Notes: generated from the letters alone by a model not told the origin. A DNA stretch of 64,000 nt from Oerskovia flava (GCF_026163685.1 NZ_JAOXSR010000004.1:186001-250000), one strand, 5' to 3'. Shown: positions 1 to 10,524, counted from the stretch's first letter. Program-made: numbers and translations.

Positions 1-529
1 CATCTCCTACTACTCCTTCCGAGGCCGTGAGCTGGCCGGGACCTGGTCCTACGGGTCCGACGCCCCGACGTCGGAGGTCGCGACCGAGATCGCGGACACG
101 CTGCTCGAGGCGTTCCTCGCGCCGGCTGACGAGGGCGGCGTCAGCGAGCTGCACATCGTGTACACGCAGTTCGTGAACATGGTGACGCAGCGACCGCGGG
201 TGGTGCGCATGCTGCCGCTCGAGGTCGTCGAGGGCGTGGAGCCGGCGGGCAAGCACGACGTCCTGCCGCTCTACGAGTTCGAGCCGTCCCCCGAGGCGGT
301 CCTCGACGCGCTCCTGCCGCGCTACGTCCGCAGCCGGATCTTCAGCTGCCTGCTCCAGGCGGGAGCGTCGGAGCTGGCGGCACGTCAGCGAGCGATGCAC
401 ACCGCGACGGACAACGCCGAGGACCTGATCCGTATGTATACCCGGCTGGCGAACCAGGCCCGCCAGGCCGACATCACCCAGGAGATCAGCGAGATCGTCT
501 CGGGTGCCGATGCGCTCGCGTCGGCGTGA
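1..529 (+). CDS. atpG: ATP synthase F1 gamma subunit, C-terminal part
   Basis: The reading frame enters at base 2 and shows about 175 residues ending in [18 protein letters not shown], close to the conserved carboxy end of the gamma subunit. The subunit is the rotating central stalk that couples proton flow through Fo to catalysis in the alpha3beta3 ring. The N-terminal coiled-coil half lies outside the window. The gene is followed 120 bases later by atpD on the same strand, the usual atpIBEFHAGDC order, so it is part of the ATP synthase operon. Identity is supported by both sequence and neighbours. Confidence 0.95.
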   Translation, partial: ISYYSFRGRELAGTWSYGSDAPTSEVATEIADTLLEAFLAPADEGGVSELHIVYTQFVNMVTQRPRVVRMLPLEVVEGVEPAGKHDVLPLYEFEPSPEAVLDALLPRYVRSRIFSCLLQAGASELAARQRAMHTATDNAEDLIRMYTRLANQARQADITQEISEIVSGADALASA

Positions 530-649
530 GGTGAGCACGTGACCGCCACGACGACCGACCGGCTGAGCACCCAGCCGGCAGCGCCGACTTCCTACACCAG
601 CACTGTCACCGCCGGAGCGAGCTCCGGCCCTGCGAAGCGAGGCCAGTAA

Positions 650-2131
<1,482 letters not shown>

Positions 2132-2220
2132 TCAGACGGTGATCGCGCGGGGAGGCCGGGCCGGACGGCTCGGGCTCCCCGCGATCCCCGTCCCGTACGC
2201 TTGGACATGAAGGAGTTGCA

Positions 2221-2499
2221 GTGGCACAGCTGAACGTCGACCTCGTGGCGGCGGACCGAAAGATCTGGTCGGGCGAGGCGAAGTCCGTGAGCGCGCCGGC
2301 CGCGGACGGTGAGATCGGCATCCTTGCCGACCACTCGCCGCTGCTCTCCGTGCTCCGGCCAGGCACCGTCCGCATCAAGGGTTCGAGCGGGGGTCCGTTC
2401 GAGGTCGAGGTGACGGGCGGGTTCCTGTCCGTCGACGCGAACCTCGTCACGATCGTCGCCGACTCGGCGACCGTGGTCGCCGGCTCCGAGTCCGTCTGA
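2221..2499 (+). CDS. atpC: ATP synthase F1 epsilon subunit
   Basis: A 92-residue protein starting MAQLNVDLVAADRKIWSGEA, with APAADGEIGILADHSPLLSVLRPG, the conserved beta-sandwich core of epsilon. It is shorter than the E. coli protein because the C-terminal two-helix inhibitory domain is missing; short epsilon subunits occur in other actinobacteria. The GTG start at 2221 is fixed by an AAGGAG ribosome site at 2210-2215. As last gene of the ATP synthase operon it is followed after only 10 bases by the DUF2550 gene. Confidence 0.95.
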   Translation: MAQLNVDLVAADRKIWSGEAKSVSAPAADGEIGILADHSPLLSVLRPGTVRIKGSSGGPFEVEVTGGFLSVDANLVTIVADSATVVAGSESV

Positions 2500-2509
2500 C
2501 CGGCCCGCC

Positions 2510-2929
2510 ATGCCGCCCCTCGTCTGGCTCCTGATCGGACTGCTCACCGCAGTCCTGGTGGTCGTCGGGCTGGGTGTGGTGCGCCTGCGCGCGCTGGTGC
2601 ACCGAGTGGGTTCCTTCGAGTGCGGCCTCCGGCCGGCGGGCAATCCGCAGGGTGCCTGGACGCAAGGGATCGCGCACTACGGCGTCGGTCGGATCGACTG
2701 GTGGCGCTTCTGGTCGGTCTCGCTGCGCCCGGCGCAGACCTGGAGCCGCGAGGACCTCACGATCACGGGTCGGGTGCCGCTCGACGCGGCCGGGCGCCCC
2801 GACGTCTACCTGGTGCGCTGCAGCTACCAGGGCCGTGACGTGGAGCTCACGATGTCGAGCGGTGCCTACGCGGGACTGGCCTCGTGGCTCGAGGCCGCAC
2901 CCCCGGGCCGCCGGGACGTCGTCGTCTGA
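2510..2929 (+). CDS. DUF2550 family membrane protein
   Basis: This 139-residue protein has one clear N-terminal membrane segment (about residues 4-26, [19 protein letters not shown]) followed by a cytoplasmic domain with [24 protein letters not shown] and [22 protein letters not shown]. These features match the actinobacterial DUF2550 family, whose genes usually lie just after atpC. Function is unknown. It begins 10 bases after atpC and has little room for its own promoter, so it is probably cotranscribed with the ATP synthase genes. About 80 bases separate it from nucS. Confidence 0.85.
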   Translation: MPPLVWLLIGLLTAVLVVVGLGVVRLRALVHRVGSFECGLRPAGNPQGAWTQGIAHYGVGRIDWWRFWSVSLRPAQTWSREDLTITGRVPLDAAGRPDVYLVRCSYQGRDVELTMSSGAYAGLASWLEAAPPGRRDVVV

Positions 2930-3011
2930 CCCACGTCCCGTCCGGACCTCGAAGACCCGCCCGGACCTCTGCTCTCGTTCCTGCCGCCTTCCTGCCGACA
3001 AGGAGATCGAC

Positions 3012-3707
3012 GTGCGTCTTGTCGTCGCACAGTGTGCCGCGCGCTACACCGGCAGGCTGTCCGCGCACCTGCCGCTCGCCACCCGTGTGCTGCTGGTCAA
3101 GGCCGACGGCAGCGTGCTGCTGCACTCCGACGGCGGCTCCTACAAGCCGCTCAACTGGATGAGCCCGCCGTGCACGCTGGTGACGAGCGAACCGGACGAG
3201 ACCGCCCGTGAGCGTGGGGTCACCGAGGTGTGGGCCGTCCAGCACACGAAGAGCGACGACCGTCTCGAGATCGAGCTCCACGAGGTCCACCACGACAGCT
3301 CGCACGAGCTCGGTGTCGATCCCGGGCTCATCAAGGACGGCGTGGAGGCCCATCTCCAGGAGATGCTGGCGGCGCAGATCGCCCTGCTGGGAGACGGTCA
3401 CACGCTGGTACGCCGGGAGTACCCGACGGCGATCGGGCCCGTGGACATCCTCGCGAGGGACGCGCGTGGCGGCACGGTCGCCGTCGAGATCAAGCGTCGG
3501 GGGGACATCGACGGCGTGGAGCAGCTGACGCGATACCTCGAGCTCCTCAACCGGGACCCGCTGCTCGCACCGGTGCGGGGTGTCTTCGCAGCGCAGGAGA
3601 TCAAGCCGCAGGCCCGGGTGCTCGCGAAGGACCGGGGGATCGGGTGCCTCGTGCTCGACTACGACGCCATGCGCGGCGTCGACGACGTGGAGTCCCGCCT
3701 CTTCTGA
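3012..3707 (+). CDS. nucS: Endonuclease NucS (EndoMS), mismatch-specific
   Basis: A 231-residue protein beginning [20 protein letters not shown], with [20 protein letters not shown] in the N-terminal domain. The C-terminal RecB-like nuclease domain carries GPVDILARD (Asp about 145) and VAVEIKRRG (Glu about 159, Lys about 161), the D-E-x-K metal site. NucS cleaves DNA at mismatches and replaces MutS/MutL in most actinobacteria, acting with the DNA clamp. The GTG start at 3012 follows AAGGAG at 3000-3005; the open frame extends upstream but overlaps the preceding gene and shows no conserved sequence there. It is typically found near the atp operon. Confidence 0.95.
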   Translation: MRLVVAQCAARYTGRLSAHLPLATRVLLVKADGSVLLHSDGGSYKPLNWMSPPCTLVTSEPDETARERGVTEVWAVQHTKSDDRLEIELHEVHHDSSHELGVDPGLIKDGVEAHLQEMLAAQIALLGDGHTLVRREYPTAIGPVDILARDARGGTVAVEIKRRGDIDGVEQLTRYLELLNRDPLLAPVRGVFAAQEIKPQARVLAKDRGIGCLVLDYDAMRGVDDVESRLF

Positions 3708-3716
3708 CGGACACGT

Positions 3717-3743
3717 GCCCTCGGACCGTGCAGGTCCGGGGGC
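3717..3743 (+). terminator. Hairpin after nucS
   Basis: An 11-bp stem (one G-T pair) with a 5-base loop, arms 3717-3727 and 3733-3743, starts 9 bases after the nucS stop. It is GC-rich and lacks a long T tract, as is common in actinobacteria. It probably ends the atp-DUF2550-nucS transcript. Confidence 0.7.
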
Positions 3744-3759
3744 ATCCAGCGTGCTACGG

Positions 3760-3777
3760 TTTTGAACATGTTCAAAA
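3760..3777. promoter_or_regulatory. Perfect 18-bp palindrome, probable TetR operator
   Basis: TTTTGAACATGTTCAAAA is a perfect palindrome 40 bases before the TetR gene start and is strikingly AT-rich for this genome. TetR-family regulators often bind such sites in their own promoter, so autoregulation is the simplest reading. No experiment or search supports the pairing here; it is inferred from position and symmetry. Confidence 0.7.
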
Positions 3778-3817
3778 CTGAGCTGTCCCTCCGTGCTCCG
3801 TCCGCAGGTCGGTCACG

Positions 3818-4492
3818 ATGACCGGTGCGGCGCCGCGGTCGACGCCCAAGTCGGCCGAGACCAGGGCGCGTGTGCTCGAGGCGGCGTTGGTGATGCTGCG
3901 GGAGGTCGGCTACGAGCGCACGACCATGCGGGCGATCGCGACGTCGGCCGGGGTGAGCACCGGGAACGCGTACTACTACTTCCCGTCGAAGGACCACCTC
4001 GTCCAGGAGCTGTACCTCGAGGTCCAGCGGGAGCACACCGCGACGGTCGCGTCGTTGCTCGAGGCCGGGGGATCGGTCAGCGAGCGGCTGCGCGGGGTCC
4101 TCGACGCCGCGATCGACGTCTTCGCGCCGTACCACGCGTTCGGCGCGGAGTTCATCTCGGTGGCCATCCGCCCGGGCTCTGCGGCGAGCCCGTTCTCGGC
4201 GGCGTCCAGCGAGTCGCGCGAGCTCTCACAGCGGATCTTCGAGGACGTGGTGGCCGGCGCGCAGCCGCGGGTGCCGCCCGCGCTCCGGGCCCAGTTGCCC
4301 GAGCTGCTGTGGCTCGTGCAGCTCGGGGTGACCCTGTTCTGGGTCTACGACTCCTCGCCGGACTTCGCGCGGACGCGGCGGCTCGTCGCGGGCGGCGCAC
4401 CCGTGGTCGGGCACCTGGTCCGGCTCTCGCGGCTCCCGGTCGCGCGCGGGGTGGTCGACGACGTCCTACGCCTGATCCGTGCGGTGCGCTGA
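3818..4492 (+). CDS. TetR family transcriptional regulator
   Basis: This 224-residue protein has an N-terminal TetR helix-turn-helix: TRARVLEAALVMLREVGYER then TTMRAIATSAGVSTGNAYYYFPSKDHLV (split here), at about residues 11-60. The remaining alpha-helical domain would bind an unknown ligand. It starts 40 bases after a perfect 18-bp palindrome and its stop overlaps the start of the YndJ-like gene (TGATG), so it probably controls an operon of itself, that membrane protein and the DUF1990 protein. The ligand cannot be read from the sequence. Confidence 0.9.
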   Translation: MTGAAPRSTPKSAETRARVLEAALVMLREVGYERTTMRAIATSAGVSTGNAYYYFPSKDHLVQELYLEVQREHTATVASLLEAGGSVSERLRGVLDAAIDVFAPYHAFGAEFISVAIRPGSAASPFSAASSESRELSQRIFEDVVAGAQPRVPPALRAQLPELLWLVQLGVTLFWVYDSSPDFARTRRLVAGGAPVVGHLVRLSRLPVARGVVDDVLRLIRAVR

Positions 4493-5454
4493 TGAGCGCG
4501 GCCGGGACGGCGCTGGTCGGTGCGCTCGTCGCGCTGGGCATGATCGTGGTGCTGCCGCTCGGCCTGCGGCTGCTCCGGCCGGGGGTGGTCGTCCGGCCCC
4601 GGAGTCTCGGGTGGCCGCTCGTCGGCACCGCCGGGGCGGTGAGCCTCGTGCTCCCACAAGGAACCGGCGCCGCGCTCCTGGCGGGCGTGTTCGCGCTCGC
4701 CACCGGCGTCCTCGCCGGGTGCGGTCTGCGGCTCGGGACGCAGGCGGCTCGCCGTTCCGCGAGCCGGTCGGCGCCCCGCGGCTCGGCACCGCGCCTGCCG
4801 ACCTGGTCCGACGGGCGGGTCGTGGCGACCGTGGTCGCCCTGGTGCTCCCGGTGGTCGGCGCCGGCGCGCTCGTCGCCGAGCGTGCCGGGTGGGGGCTCC
4901 TGGGATTCTCGGGCACGTACCTCGCGCTGACCGTCCCGCACATGCTCTACGCGGGTTTTGGCGCGGCCCTGATCGCGGGCCTCGTCGCGGGCCTCGTGCA
5001 CCCCGGTGCGGGTACCGCCACGTCGAGCGTGTCGCGGGCGGCAGACGCCGGCGCGTGGGGCGTGCCCGTCGGCACCCTGCTCGTGCTCGTCGGCTACTTC
5101 ACCGGTGAGCACGTCGAGCTCGCGGGCGCGGTGGTGCTCACCGCGGCGCTGTGGGCGACGGCGTGGGCCACGGCCCGCGGCCCGGCCGTCGCTGCCGGAC
5201 CCACCGCTCGCCGGCTGCTCGTCGGCGGTGCCGTCACCGTCGGGGCGTCGATGCTGCTCGTGCTCTGGTGGGCGGTGGGGGAGGCGTTCGACGTGAGCCA
5301 CCCCGGCCTCGACCTCATGGCGGCGACCCACGGGCTCGCGAACGCCACGGGATACGTCCTGTGCACCCTGCTCGGACTGCGCCTGGCGCGGGACCGGGCC
5401 CGAACGTCCCGGGGCGTCGCGCCGTCGGGCACCACGAGAGGGACGACCCCATGA
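4492..5454 (+). CDS. YndJ-like polytopic membrane protein
   Basis: The 320-residue protein is strongly hydrophobic with about eight to nine likely membrane segments. It has ALTVPHMLYAGFGAALIAGL in the middle and LMAATHGLANATGYVLCTLL near the end, patterns seen in the YndJ family, where YndJ and DUF1990 are often neighbours or fused. Function is unknown. The ATG at 4492 overlaps the TetR stop and its own stop overlaps the ATG of the DUF1990 gene, indicating translational coupling. The open frame continues upstream inside the TetR gene, but that part is a shadow. A basic cytoplasmic loop (AARRSASRSAPRG) lies near residue 90. Confidence 0.7.
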   Translation: MSAAGTALVGALVALGMIVVLPLGLRLLRPGVVVRPRSLGWPLVGTAGAVSLVLPQGTGAALLAGVFALATGVLAGCGLRLGTQAARRSASRSAPRGSAPRLPTWSDGRVVATVVALVLPVVGAGALVAERAGWGLLGFSGTYLALTVPHMLYAGFGAALIAGLVAGLVHPGAGTATSSVSRAADAGAWGVPVGTLLVLVGYFTGEHVELAGAVVLTAALWATAWATARGPAVAAGPTARRLLVGGAVTVGASMLLVLWWAVGEAFDVSHPGLDLMAATHGLANATGYVLCTLLGLRLARDRARTSRGVAPSGTTRGTTP

Positions 5455-5978
5455 CGGAGCAGAAGGACCTGACCTATCCCGAGGTGGGCGCCACCCTGAC
5501 GGGCGACCTGCCGACGGGATACGCGCACCTGCACGTGCGGCACCGGTTGTCAGGCCGGGCGCGCTCCCCGGCGGACCTCGCGTGGTTGGGCGAGCAGCTC
5601 CTCACGTGGCGGGTGCACGCCGCGGCCGCGGTACGCCTCGACGCCGACGGCCCGGTCGCGGTGGTCGGCGGGCGCGTCGCGACCCACCTGGGGATCTGGG
5701 GGCTCGGGGTGGTCGAACCGTGCGAGATCGTCTGGGTCGAGCGCACGCCGGAGGCGGTCGCGTTCGGCTACGGCACCCTGCCCGGGCACGCGTTCACGGG
5801 CGAGGAGCGGTTCGCGATCGAGCGGGACCAGGCGGGCGACCTCTGGCTGGCGATCGACGTGTTCTCGAACCCGGCGCTGTGGTGGCTGCGCCCCCTGAGG
5901 TCGCTGCTGCCGGTCTTCCAGCGGCTCTTCGCGGCGAACCTCGCGCGGGGTGCCAGGCGCCTGCTGCGGAGCCGGTGA
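5451..5978 (+). CDS. DUF1990 family protein
   Basis: A 175-residue soluble protein with LTYPEVGATLTGDLPTGY near the start and FGYGTLPGHAFTGEERFAIE at about residues 104-123, the core motif of DUF1990 (UPF0548). The domain also contains VDVFSNPALW-like sequence (IDVFSNPALWWLRPLRSLLP). No enzyme activity is established for the family. It starts inside the stop of the YndJ-like gene (ATGA), matching the known YndJ-DUF1990 association, so the two products probably act together. The start at 5451 is fixed by this overlap. Confidence 0.8.
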   Translation: MTEQKDLTYPEVGATLTGDLPTGYAHLHVRHRLSGRARSPADLAWLGEQLLTWRVHAAAAVRLDADGPVAVVGGRVATHLGIWGLGVVEPCEIVWVERTPEAVAFGYGTLPGHAFTGEERFAIERDQAGDLWLAIDVFSNPALWWLRPLRSLLPVFQRLFAANLARGARRLLRSR

Positions 5979-6034
5979 TCCGCCCCCCGCAGCGGTTTGT
6001 GCGGCAGGTGTACGAAGTGCGCAACAATGGCGGC

Positions 6035-7300
6035 ATGACGTCGAACGTTCCCTCCCCAGCCGGGTCACGAGTCGTCCTGCGCGGCCGTGTCGTCACCCCG
6101 TCCGAGATCATCGAGGACGGCGTCGTCGTCGTCGACGGCCCCGAGATCGCCTGGGTCGGACCCGCCGACGGCGTGGCGGACGCCGGGTTCGGTCCCGCGC
6201 CGGCCGCGTCCGCGGCGGCCCCCGACGTGTCGGCGCCCGTCGTGACGCTCCTGCCGGGGCTCGTCGACCTGCACAACCACGGCGGGGGAGGCGCGAGCTT
6301 CCCCGACTCCGCCACGGCCGACGGGGCCCGGGTCGCGGTGCGCGAGCACCTGCGCCACGGCACGACGAGCCTCGTGGCGTCGCTCGTCACGGCGAGCCGG
6401 CCGGTCCTGCTCCAGCGCGTGGCGATCCTCGCCGATCTCGCGGACGCCGGCGAGATCGCCGGGATCCACCTCGAGGGGCCGTTCCTGTCCGCCGTGCGGT
6501 GCGGGGCGCAGAACCCCGCGGACATGCTCACCGGCGACGCCACGCTCGTGCGCGAGATCGCGGCGGCGGCCCGCGGCCACCTGCGGACCATGACGGTCGC
6601 CCCGGAGGTGCCAGGTGTCGTCGGGGCGTCAGGTGTCGCCGAGACCCTCGTCGAGGTCGGGGCGCTGCCGTCCGTCGGGCACACCGACGCGAGCTCGGAG
6701 GAGACCGACGCCGCGATCACGGGCGCGAACCGGGCGCTCGCGCAGCACGGCGCCCGCGGGCGCCGCATCACCGCGACCCACCTGTTCAACGGGATGCGCC
6801 CCCTGCACCACCGCGCGCCAGGACCGATCGCGTCGTGCCTGGCCGCGGCGGCGCGCGGCGAGATCGTCGTCGAGCTCATCGCGGACGGCACGCACCTGGC
6901 CGCGGGCACGGTCCGCAGCGTCTTCGAGCTCGTGGGCTCGGACGCGATCGCGCTGGTCACCGACGCCATGGCCGCCGCGGGCATGGCCGACGGCACCTAC
7001 CAGCTCGGGCCGATGGCCGTGACGGTCGCGGACGGCGTCGCCCGCCTCGACGACGGCACCGGCGAGGGGTCGATCGCCGGCGGGACCTACCACCTCCTGG
7101 ACGTGGTGCGCGAGACCGTCGCCGCCGGGATCCCGCTCGTCGACGCGGTCCGGGCGGCGTCGCTGACGCCCGCGGGCGTGCTCGGCCGCACCGACGTCGG
7201 GGCGCTCGAGGCCGGGCGCCGGGCCGACGTCGTGGTCACGGACGGTGACCTGCGGGTACGGCGGGTGCTGCGGGCAGGTCAGGACGTCCTCGATCACTGA
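6035..7300 (+). CDS. nagA: N-acetylglucosamine-6-phosphate deacetylase
   Basis: The 421-residue amidohydrolase shows LLPGLVDLHNHGGGGASF, IHLEGPFLS, SVGHTDAS, ATHLFNGM and ALVTDAMAAAGM in the order typical of NagA, including metal and substrate contacts. It removes the acetyl group from GlcNAc-6-phosphate to give glucosamine-6-phosphate for glycolysis or wall synthesis. ATG 6035 is chosen because the family N-terminus begins just after it; no good ribosome site is visible, and in-frame GTG codons lie at 6008 and 6017. Its 3' end overlaps the convergent GH3 gene by 7 bases. No other amino-sugar gene is adjacent. Confidence 0.92.
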   Translation: MTSNVPSPAGSRVVLRGRVVTPSEIIEDGVVVVDGPEIAWVGPADGVADAGFGPAPAASAAAPDVSAPVVTLLPGLVDLHNHGGGGASFPDSATADGARVAVREHLRHGTTSLVASLVTASRPVLLQRVAILADLADAGEIAGIHLEGPFLSAVRCGAQNPADMLTGDATLVREIAAAARGHLRTMTVAPEVPGVVGASGVAETLVEVGALPSVGHTDASSEETDAAITGANRALAQHGARGRRITATHLFNGMRPLHHRAPGPIASCLAAAARGEIVVELIADGTHLAAGTVRSVFELVGSDAIALVTDAMAAAGMADGTYQLGPMAVTVADGVARLDDGTGEGSIAGGTYHLLDVVRETVAAGIPLVDAVRAASLTPAGVLGRTDVGALEAGRRADVVVTDGDLRVRRVLRAGQDVLDH

Positions 7301-10300
7301 GCGGGGAACGTGATCCCCGCCAACCGGGTCCCCGCACCGAGCAGGACCCGGACGTCGTGCCCGTCGGGCGCCCCCTCGCCCGGGTGCACGAACTCACCGG
7401 TGACCGTGCGCCAGCGATAGCGGGAGTCGTCCGCGTCCGCCCCGGCATCCTCCCCACCGGCAGGTCCTGGCGACGCGAGGCGCGCCACGCGTCGCCAGGC
7501 CTCGCCGCTCCCCGCGGCGCGCACCTCGACGACCACCTTCTGCGCGGCCCGCGTCGAGGCCAGCTCGAGCCGCACCTCGTCCGCACCGCTCAGGTCCACC
7601 GCGTCGTAGCGAGCCCAGCCGGTCGCGTTGCCGGCGGCGACCTCCACCGCCCAGCCGGACTCCCGCGTGCGGTCGGTCGTCACGATCCCGTCGCCGTCGC
7701 TGAACGCGTGCGCAGGGATCCGCAGCGCGCCGCTGCGCCCCCGGTCGCGCCCACCGGTCGGCCCGCCCTCGGGCCCACCGTCGGTCACGCGCAGCGTCGC
7801 CCGGACCGGCAGGTCGGCGCTCGACGGGCCGGACGCGAGGGTGTAGTCGCCCGCCTGCACACGGAACGCCCCGACGTGCAGGTCGGGGTCGGCGCCCGCC
7901 GGGGCCGGACCGGACGACGCGGCGACGTCCCAGACCGCGAGCCGTGCCGGGTCGACCTCGAGCCGGACCTCGCGACGTTCGCCCGGCTCCAGCCGCACCC
8001 GCGTGTGGGCGACGAGCAGGCGTCGGGGGGCGGGGACGGGTAGCTCCGCGGGCGCGAGCGAGTAGACCTGGACGAGCTCGTCCGCCGGCCTCGTCCCCGT
8101 GTTGCGCAGCGTGACGGTCGCGACGAGGGGGTCGAGACCGGGAGCCTCGCGCGCGGACCACGGCCGGGGGGCCTGGACGTCCGGACGGTCGAGGCGGACG
8201 GACTCGTGCACGACGCTCGTGTAGGACAGCCCGTGCCCGAACGCGAACGCCGGTTCGGCGGTGCTGTACCGGTAGGTCGCCCCCGCGCGCCGCACGTCGT
8301 ACTCGAGCAGCGGACCGGCGTCCCGCTCGTGCGCGGGCCACGACTGGGCGAGCCGTCCGGCGGGTTCCTGGTCGCCGCTCAGCACGTCGACGAGCCCCGG
8401 GCCGAGCTCCTGGCCGCCGTGCGACGACCAGACGACGGCGGCCGCGTCGTGGGTGGCCGGGCCGAGGACGTACGGGTAGCTCGAGACGACGGTGAGCACG
8501 CTGCGCGGGTTGACGTCCCGGGCGGCGCGCCACACCTCCTCCGCGGCGGTCGGCAGCCTCAGGTGGGGCCGGTCCTGCGTCTCACGGCCGGCGAGGTGTG
8601 GGTCGTTGCCCACGACGACCAGCACCGCGTCGGCGCCGCGTGCCGCAGCCTCGACGGCGGCGTGACCCGCGCTGACGGTGCGCAGCACGAAGCGTTCGGC
8701 CTCGTCCGCGCTCGTGGCCTCGGCCACGAGGAGCGTCGACCCGTGCTGGACCCGCAGCCACCGCCCGGAGGCGACGTGCTGCAGGGACCACGACCCGTCG
8801 TCGTGCAGGCGCCGCCGGAAGCTCTCCTGGACGACCCAGCCGCCGACGCGCTCGGCGTCGGCGGCCACGATCCACGACGCCCCGGTGAGCAGGCGGCCGG
8901 ACGCGACCGAGCGCAGCGTGAGGAGCCCGTCGCCCCAGTCGGTGACGTCGAGGTGCGTCGCGGTCGACGCGTGGTGGGCGCTCGCCGTGACGACACCCGG
9001 GTCGTCGCCGACCTCGAGGTAGGTGCCGGTGGACACGGAGCGCAGCGCGACGCGGTCGGCGCCGTCGGCCACCACGACGTCGGCGTCCGGGAACCGGGCG
9101 CGCACGGCGGCGGCGACGGACGTGGTGTACGGCGGGGTGCCGGAGTACCAGTCGTGCAGCACGCGGTCGGCGAGCGGCCCGACGACGGCCACCCGGCCAG
9201 GGGAGGTCAGCGGCAGCACCGGCGTCGCACCCTCGGGCGCCACGTTGCGCAGCAGGACCACGGAGCGGGCCACGGCCTCGTGGGCGAGGGCGCGGTGCTC
9301 CGGGAGGTCGACCGCGTCGGGGCCGATGGTCGCCCACGGGTCGTCGTCGCCGTCGAGCTCGCCGGTGCGGATGCGCAGCTCGAGCAGGCGCTGGGCCGCG
9401 CGGTCGACGTCGTCCTGCGTGAGGATCCCGCGGTCGAGGGCGGCACGGAGCCGGTCGAGGGTGGGGCCCGGGTCGGTGTCGTTGTCCGTGAAGGAGTCGA
9501 CGCCGGCGCGCAGCGACGCGGCGTGCGAGGCGACGTGGTCGGGGAAGTACCGTTCACCCACGACGAGGTTGGTCGGCGCGGCGGCGTCGGAGACGACCGC
9601 GAGGGACTCGTCGGTCCACGACCGCAGCTCGTCGAGCAGGCCCGTCGCCACGTGGTTCGGGCGGCCGTTGGTCAGGTTGTACCCGGGCATGACGGCGCCC
9701 ACCGCACCGGCGGCGACCGGGCCGCGGAACGCGGGCAGCTCCCACTCGTGCAGGAGGCGCAGGGGGACGTGCGAGCTGGTCACGGCCCGGTCCGTCTCCG
9801 AGCCGTAGGCGAGGAAGTGCTTGAGCGTCGGGACGGTCCGCCAGACGCGGGGGTGGTCGCCGCGCAGGCCGCGCGTGTAGGCGCCCCCCAGCTCGGCCGT
9901 CAGGTGCGGGTCCTCCGAGAAACCCTCCTCGTTCCGTCCCCAGCCCGGGTGCCGCAGGGTGTTGACCACGGGGGCCCAGACGTTGAGGCTCACGGTCGGG
10001 TCGGCCGCGTGGTGGGCGCGCACCTCGGTCGCGACGGCGTCGCCGACCCGGCGCACGAGGTCGGGGTCCCACGAGGCGGCGAGGCCGACGGGCTGGGGGA
10101 AGACCGTGGCCCGGCCGAGCCACGCGACACCGTGGAGCGCCTCGGTGCCGGTGCGGAACGCGCGCAGCCCGAGTCGTTCGACGGCGGGCGCGCACTGGTG
10201 CAGCATCGCGAGGCGTTCGCCCGCGTCCAGGCGTCCCAGCAGGTCGCGTGCGCGCTCCGCCGGCGGGAGGTCGATCTGCCGGTAGGGCGGGATCGGGTGG

Positions 10301-10320
10301 GTGGTGGCCAGGGACGGCAC
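7294..10320 (-). CDS. GH3 beta-glycosidase with inserted beta-trefoil-like and C-terminal CBM6-like regions
   Basis: This 1008-residue protein lacks a signal peptide and is probably cytoplasmic. The N-terminal GH3 barrel has GLAASWDPDLVRRVGDA, NEEGFSEDPHLTAELGGAY, LKHFLAYG and LAVVSDAAAPTN, where Asp of SDA aligns with the catalytic nucleophile (usually SDW). The GH3 C-domain has GNDPHLAGRETQDR. Between its halves are three short repeats (ALRSVSTGTYLEVG, TLRSVASGRLLTG, SLQHVASGRWLRV) typical of a fascin-like beta-trefoil. An FnIII-like region and a CBM6-like tail (ATGWARYDAVDLSGADEVRL) follow. GTG 10320 has a ribosome site (GGAAGGA, 10328-10334) on the minus strand. It is divergent from the sugar importer and shares two LacI-type operators. 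The likely role is beta-glucosidase or beta-xylosidase on imported oligosaccharides. Confidence 0.88.
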   Translation of the reverse strand: MPSLATTHPIPPYRQIDLPPAERARDLLGRLDAGERLAMLHQCAPAVERLGLRAFRTGTEALHGVAWLGRATVFPQPVGLAASWDPDLVRRVGDAVATEVRAHHAADPTVSLNVWAPVVNTLRHPGWGRNEEGFSEDPHLTAELGGAYTRGLRGDHPRVWRTVPTLKHFLAYGSETDRAVTSSHVPLRLLHEWELPAFRGPVAAGAVGAVMPGYNLTNGRPNHVATGLLDELRSWTDESLAVVSDAAAPTNLVVGERYFPDHVASHAASLRAGVDSFTDNDTDPGPTLDRLRAALDRGILTQDDVDRAAQRLLELRIRTGELDGDDDPWATIGPDAVDLPEHRALAHEAVARSVVLLRNVAPEGATPVLPLTSPGRVAVVGPLADRVLHDWYSGTPPYTTSVAAAVRARFPDADVVVADGADRVALRSVSTGTYLEVGDDPGVVTASAHHASTATHLDVTDWGDGLLTLRSVASGRLLTGASWIVAADAERVGGWVVQESFRRRLHDDGSWSLQHVASGRWLRVQHGSTLLVAEATSADEAERFVLRTVSAGHAAVEAAARGADAVLVVVGNDPHLAGRETQDRPHLRLPTAAEEVWRAARDVNPRSVLTVVSSYPYVLGPATHDAAAVVWSSHGGQELGPGLVDVLSGDQEPAGRLAQSWPAHERDAGPLLEYDVRRAGATYRYSTAEPAFAFGHGLSYTSVVHESVRLDRPDVQAPRPWSAREAPGLDPLVATVTLRNTGTRPADELVQVYSLAPAELPVPAPRRLLVAHTRVRLEPGERREVRLEVDPARLAVWDVAASSGPAPAGADPDLHVGAFRVQAGDYTLASGPSSADLPVRATLRVTDGGPEGGPTGGRDRGRSGALRIPAHAFSDGDGIVTTDRTRESGWAVEVAAGNATGWARYDAVDLSGADEVRLELASTRAAQKVVVEVRAAGSGEAWRRVARLASPGPAGGEDAGADADDSRYRWRTVTGEFVHPGEGAPDGHDVRVLLGAGTRLAGITFPAQ

Positions 10321-10364
10321 GGCATCGTCCTTCCAGGTGGTGGTGGACGGCGAGGGTCGAAGGC

Positions 10365-10379
10365 TCGAAACGGTTCGAC
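10365..10379. promoter_or_regulatory. LacI-type operator (xyloglucan-type locus, site 1)
   Basis: TCGAAACGGTTCGAC is a near palindrome with the central CG of LacI-family sites, 45 bases upstream of the GH3 start. It matches three other sites in this locus (10510, 15394, 15472). Confidence 0.65.
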
Positions 10380-10509
10380 ACACTTCACCGGGTGTCGTGG
10401 TGCGTCGCCCATGCTGCCACATCGCGAGCGGCGGTGGCGCTGCAGCGGTCGAGACGCAACGGATGCCCCCGGATGCTTGCACTGGAGCACTCTTCACCCG
10501 TACCCTCCG

Positions 10510-10524
10510 TTGAAGCGCTTCGAC
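10510..10524. promoter_or_regulatory. LacI-type operator (site 2)
   Basis: TTGAAGCGCTTCGAC, almost fully palindromic, lies about 90 bases before the binding-protein gene in the GH3/importer divergent region. It shares the core GAAGCGCTTCGAC with site 3 beside the regulator gene. Confidence 0.75.

Noticed and set aside
2574-3011. Longer start for nucS
   Set aside because: The extension runs through the DUF2550 gene in another frame, while GTG 3012 has a good ribosome site and matches the family N-terminus.
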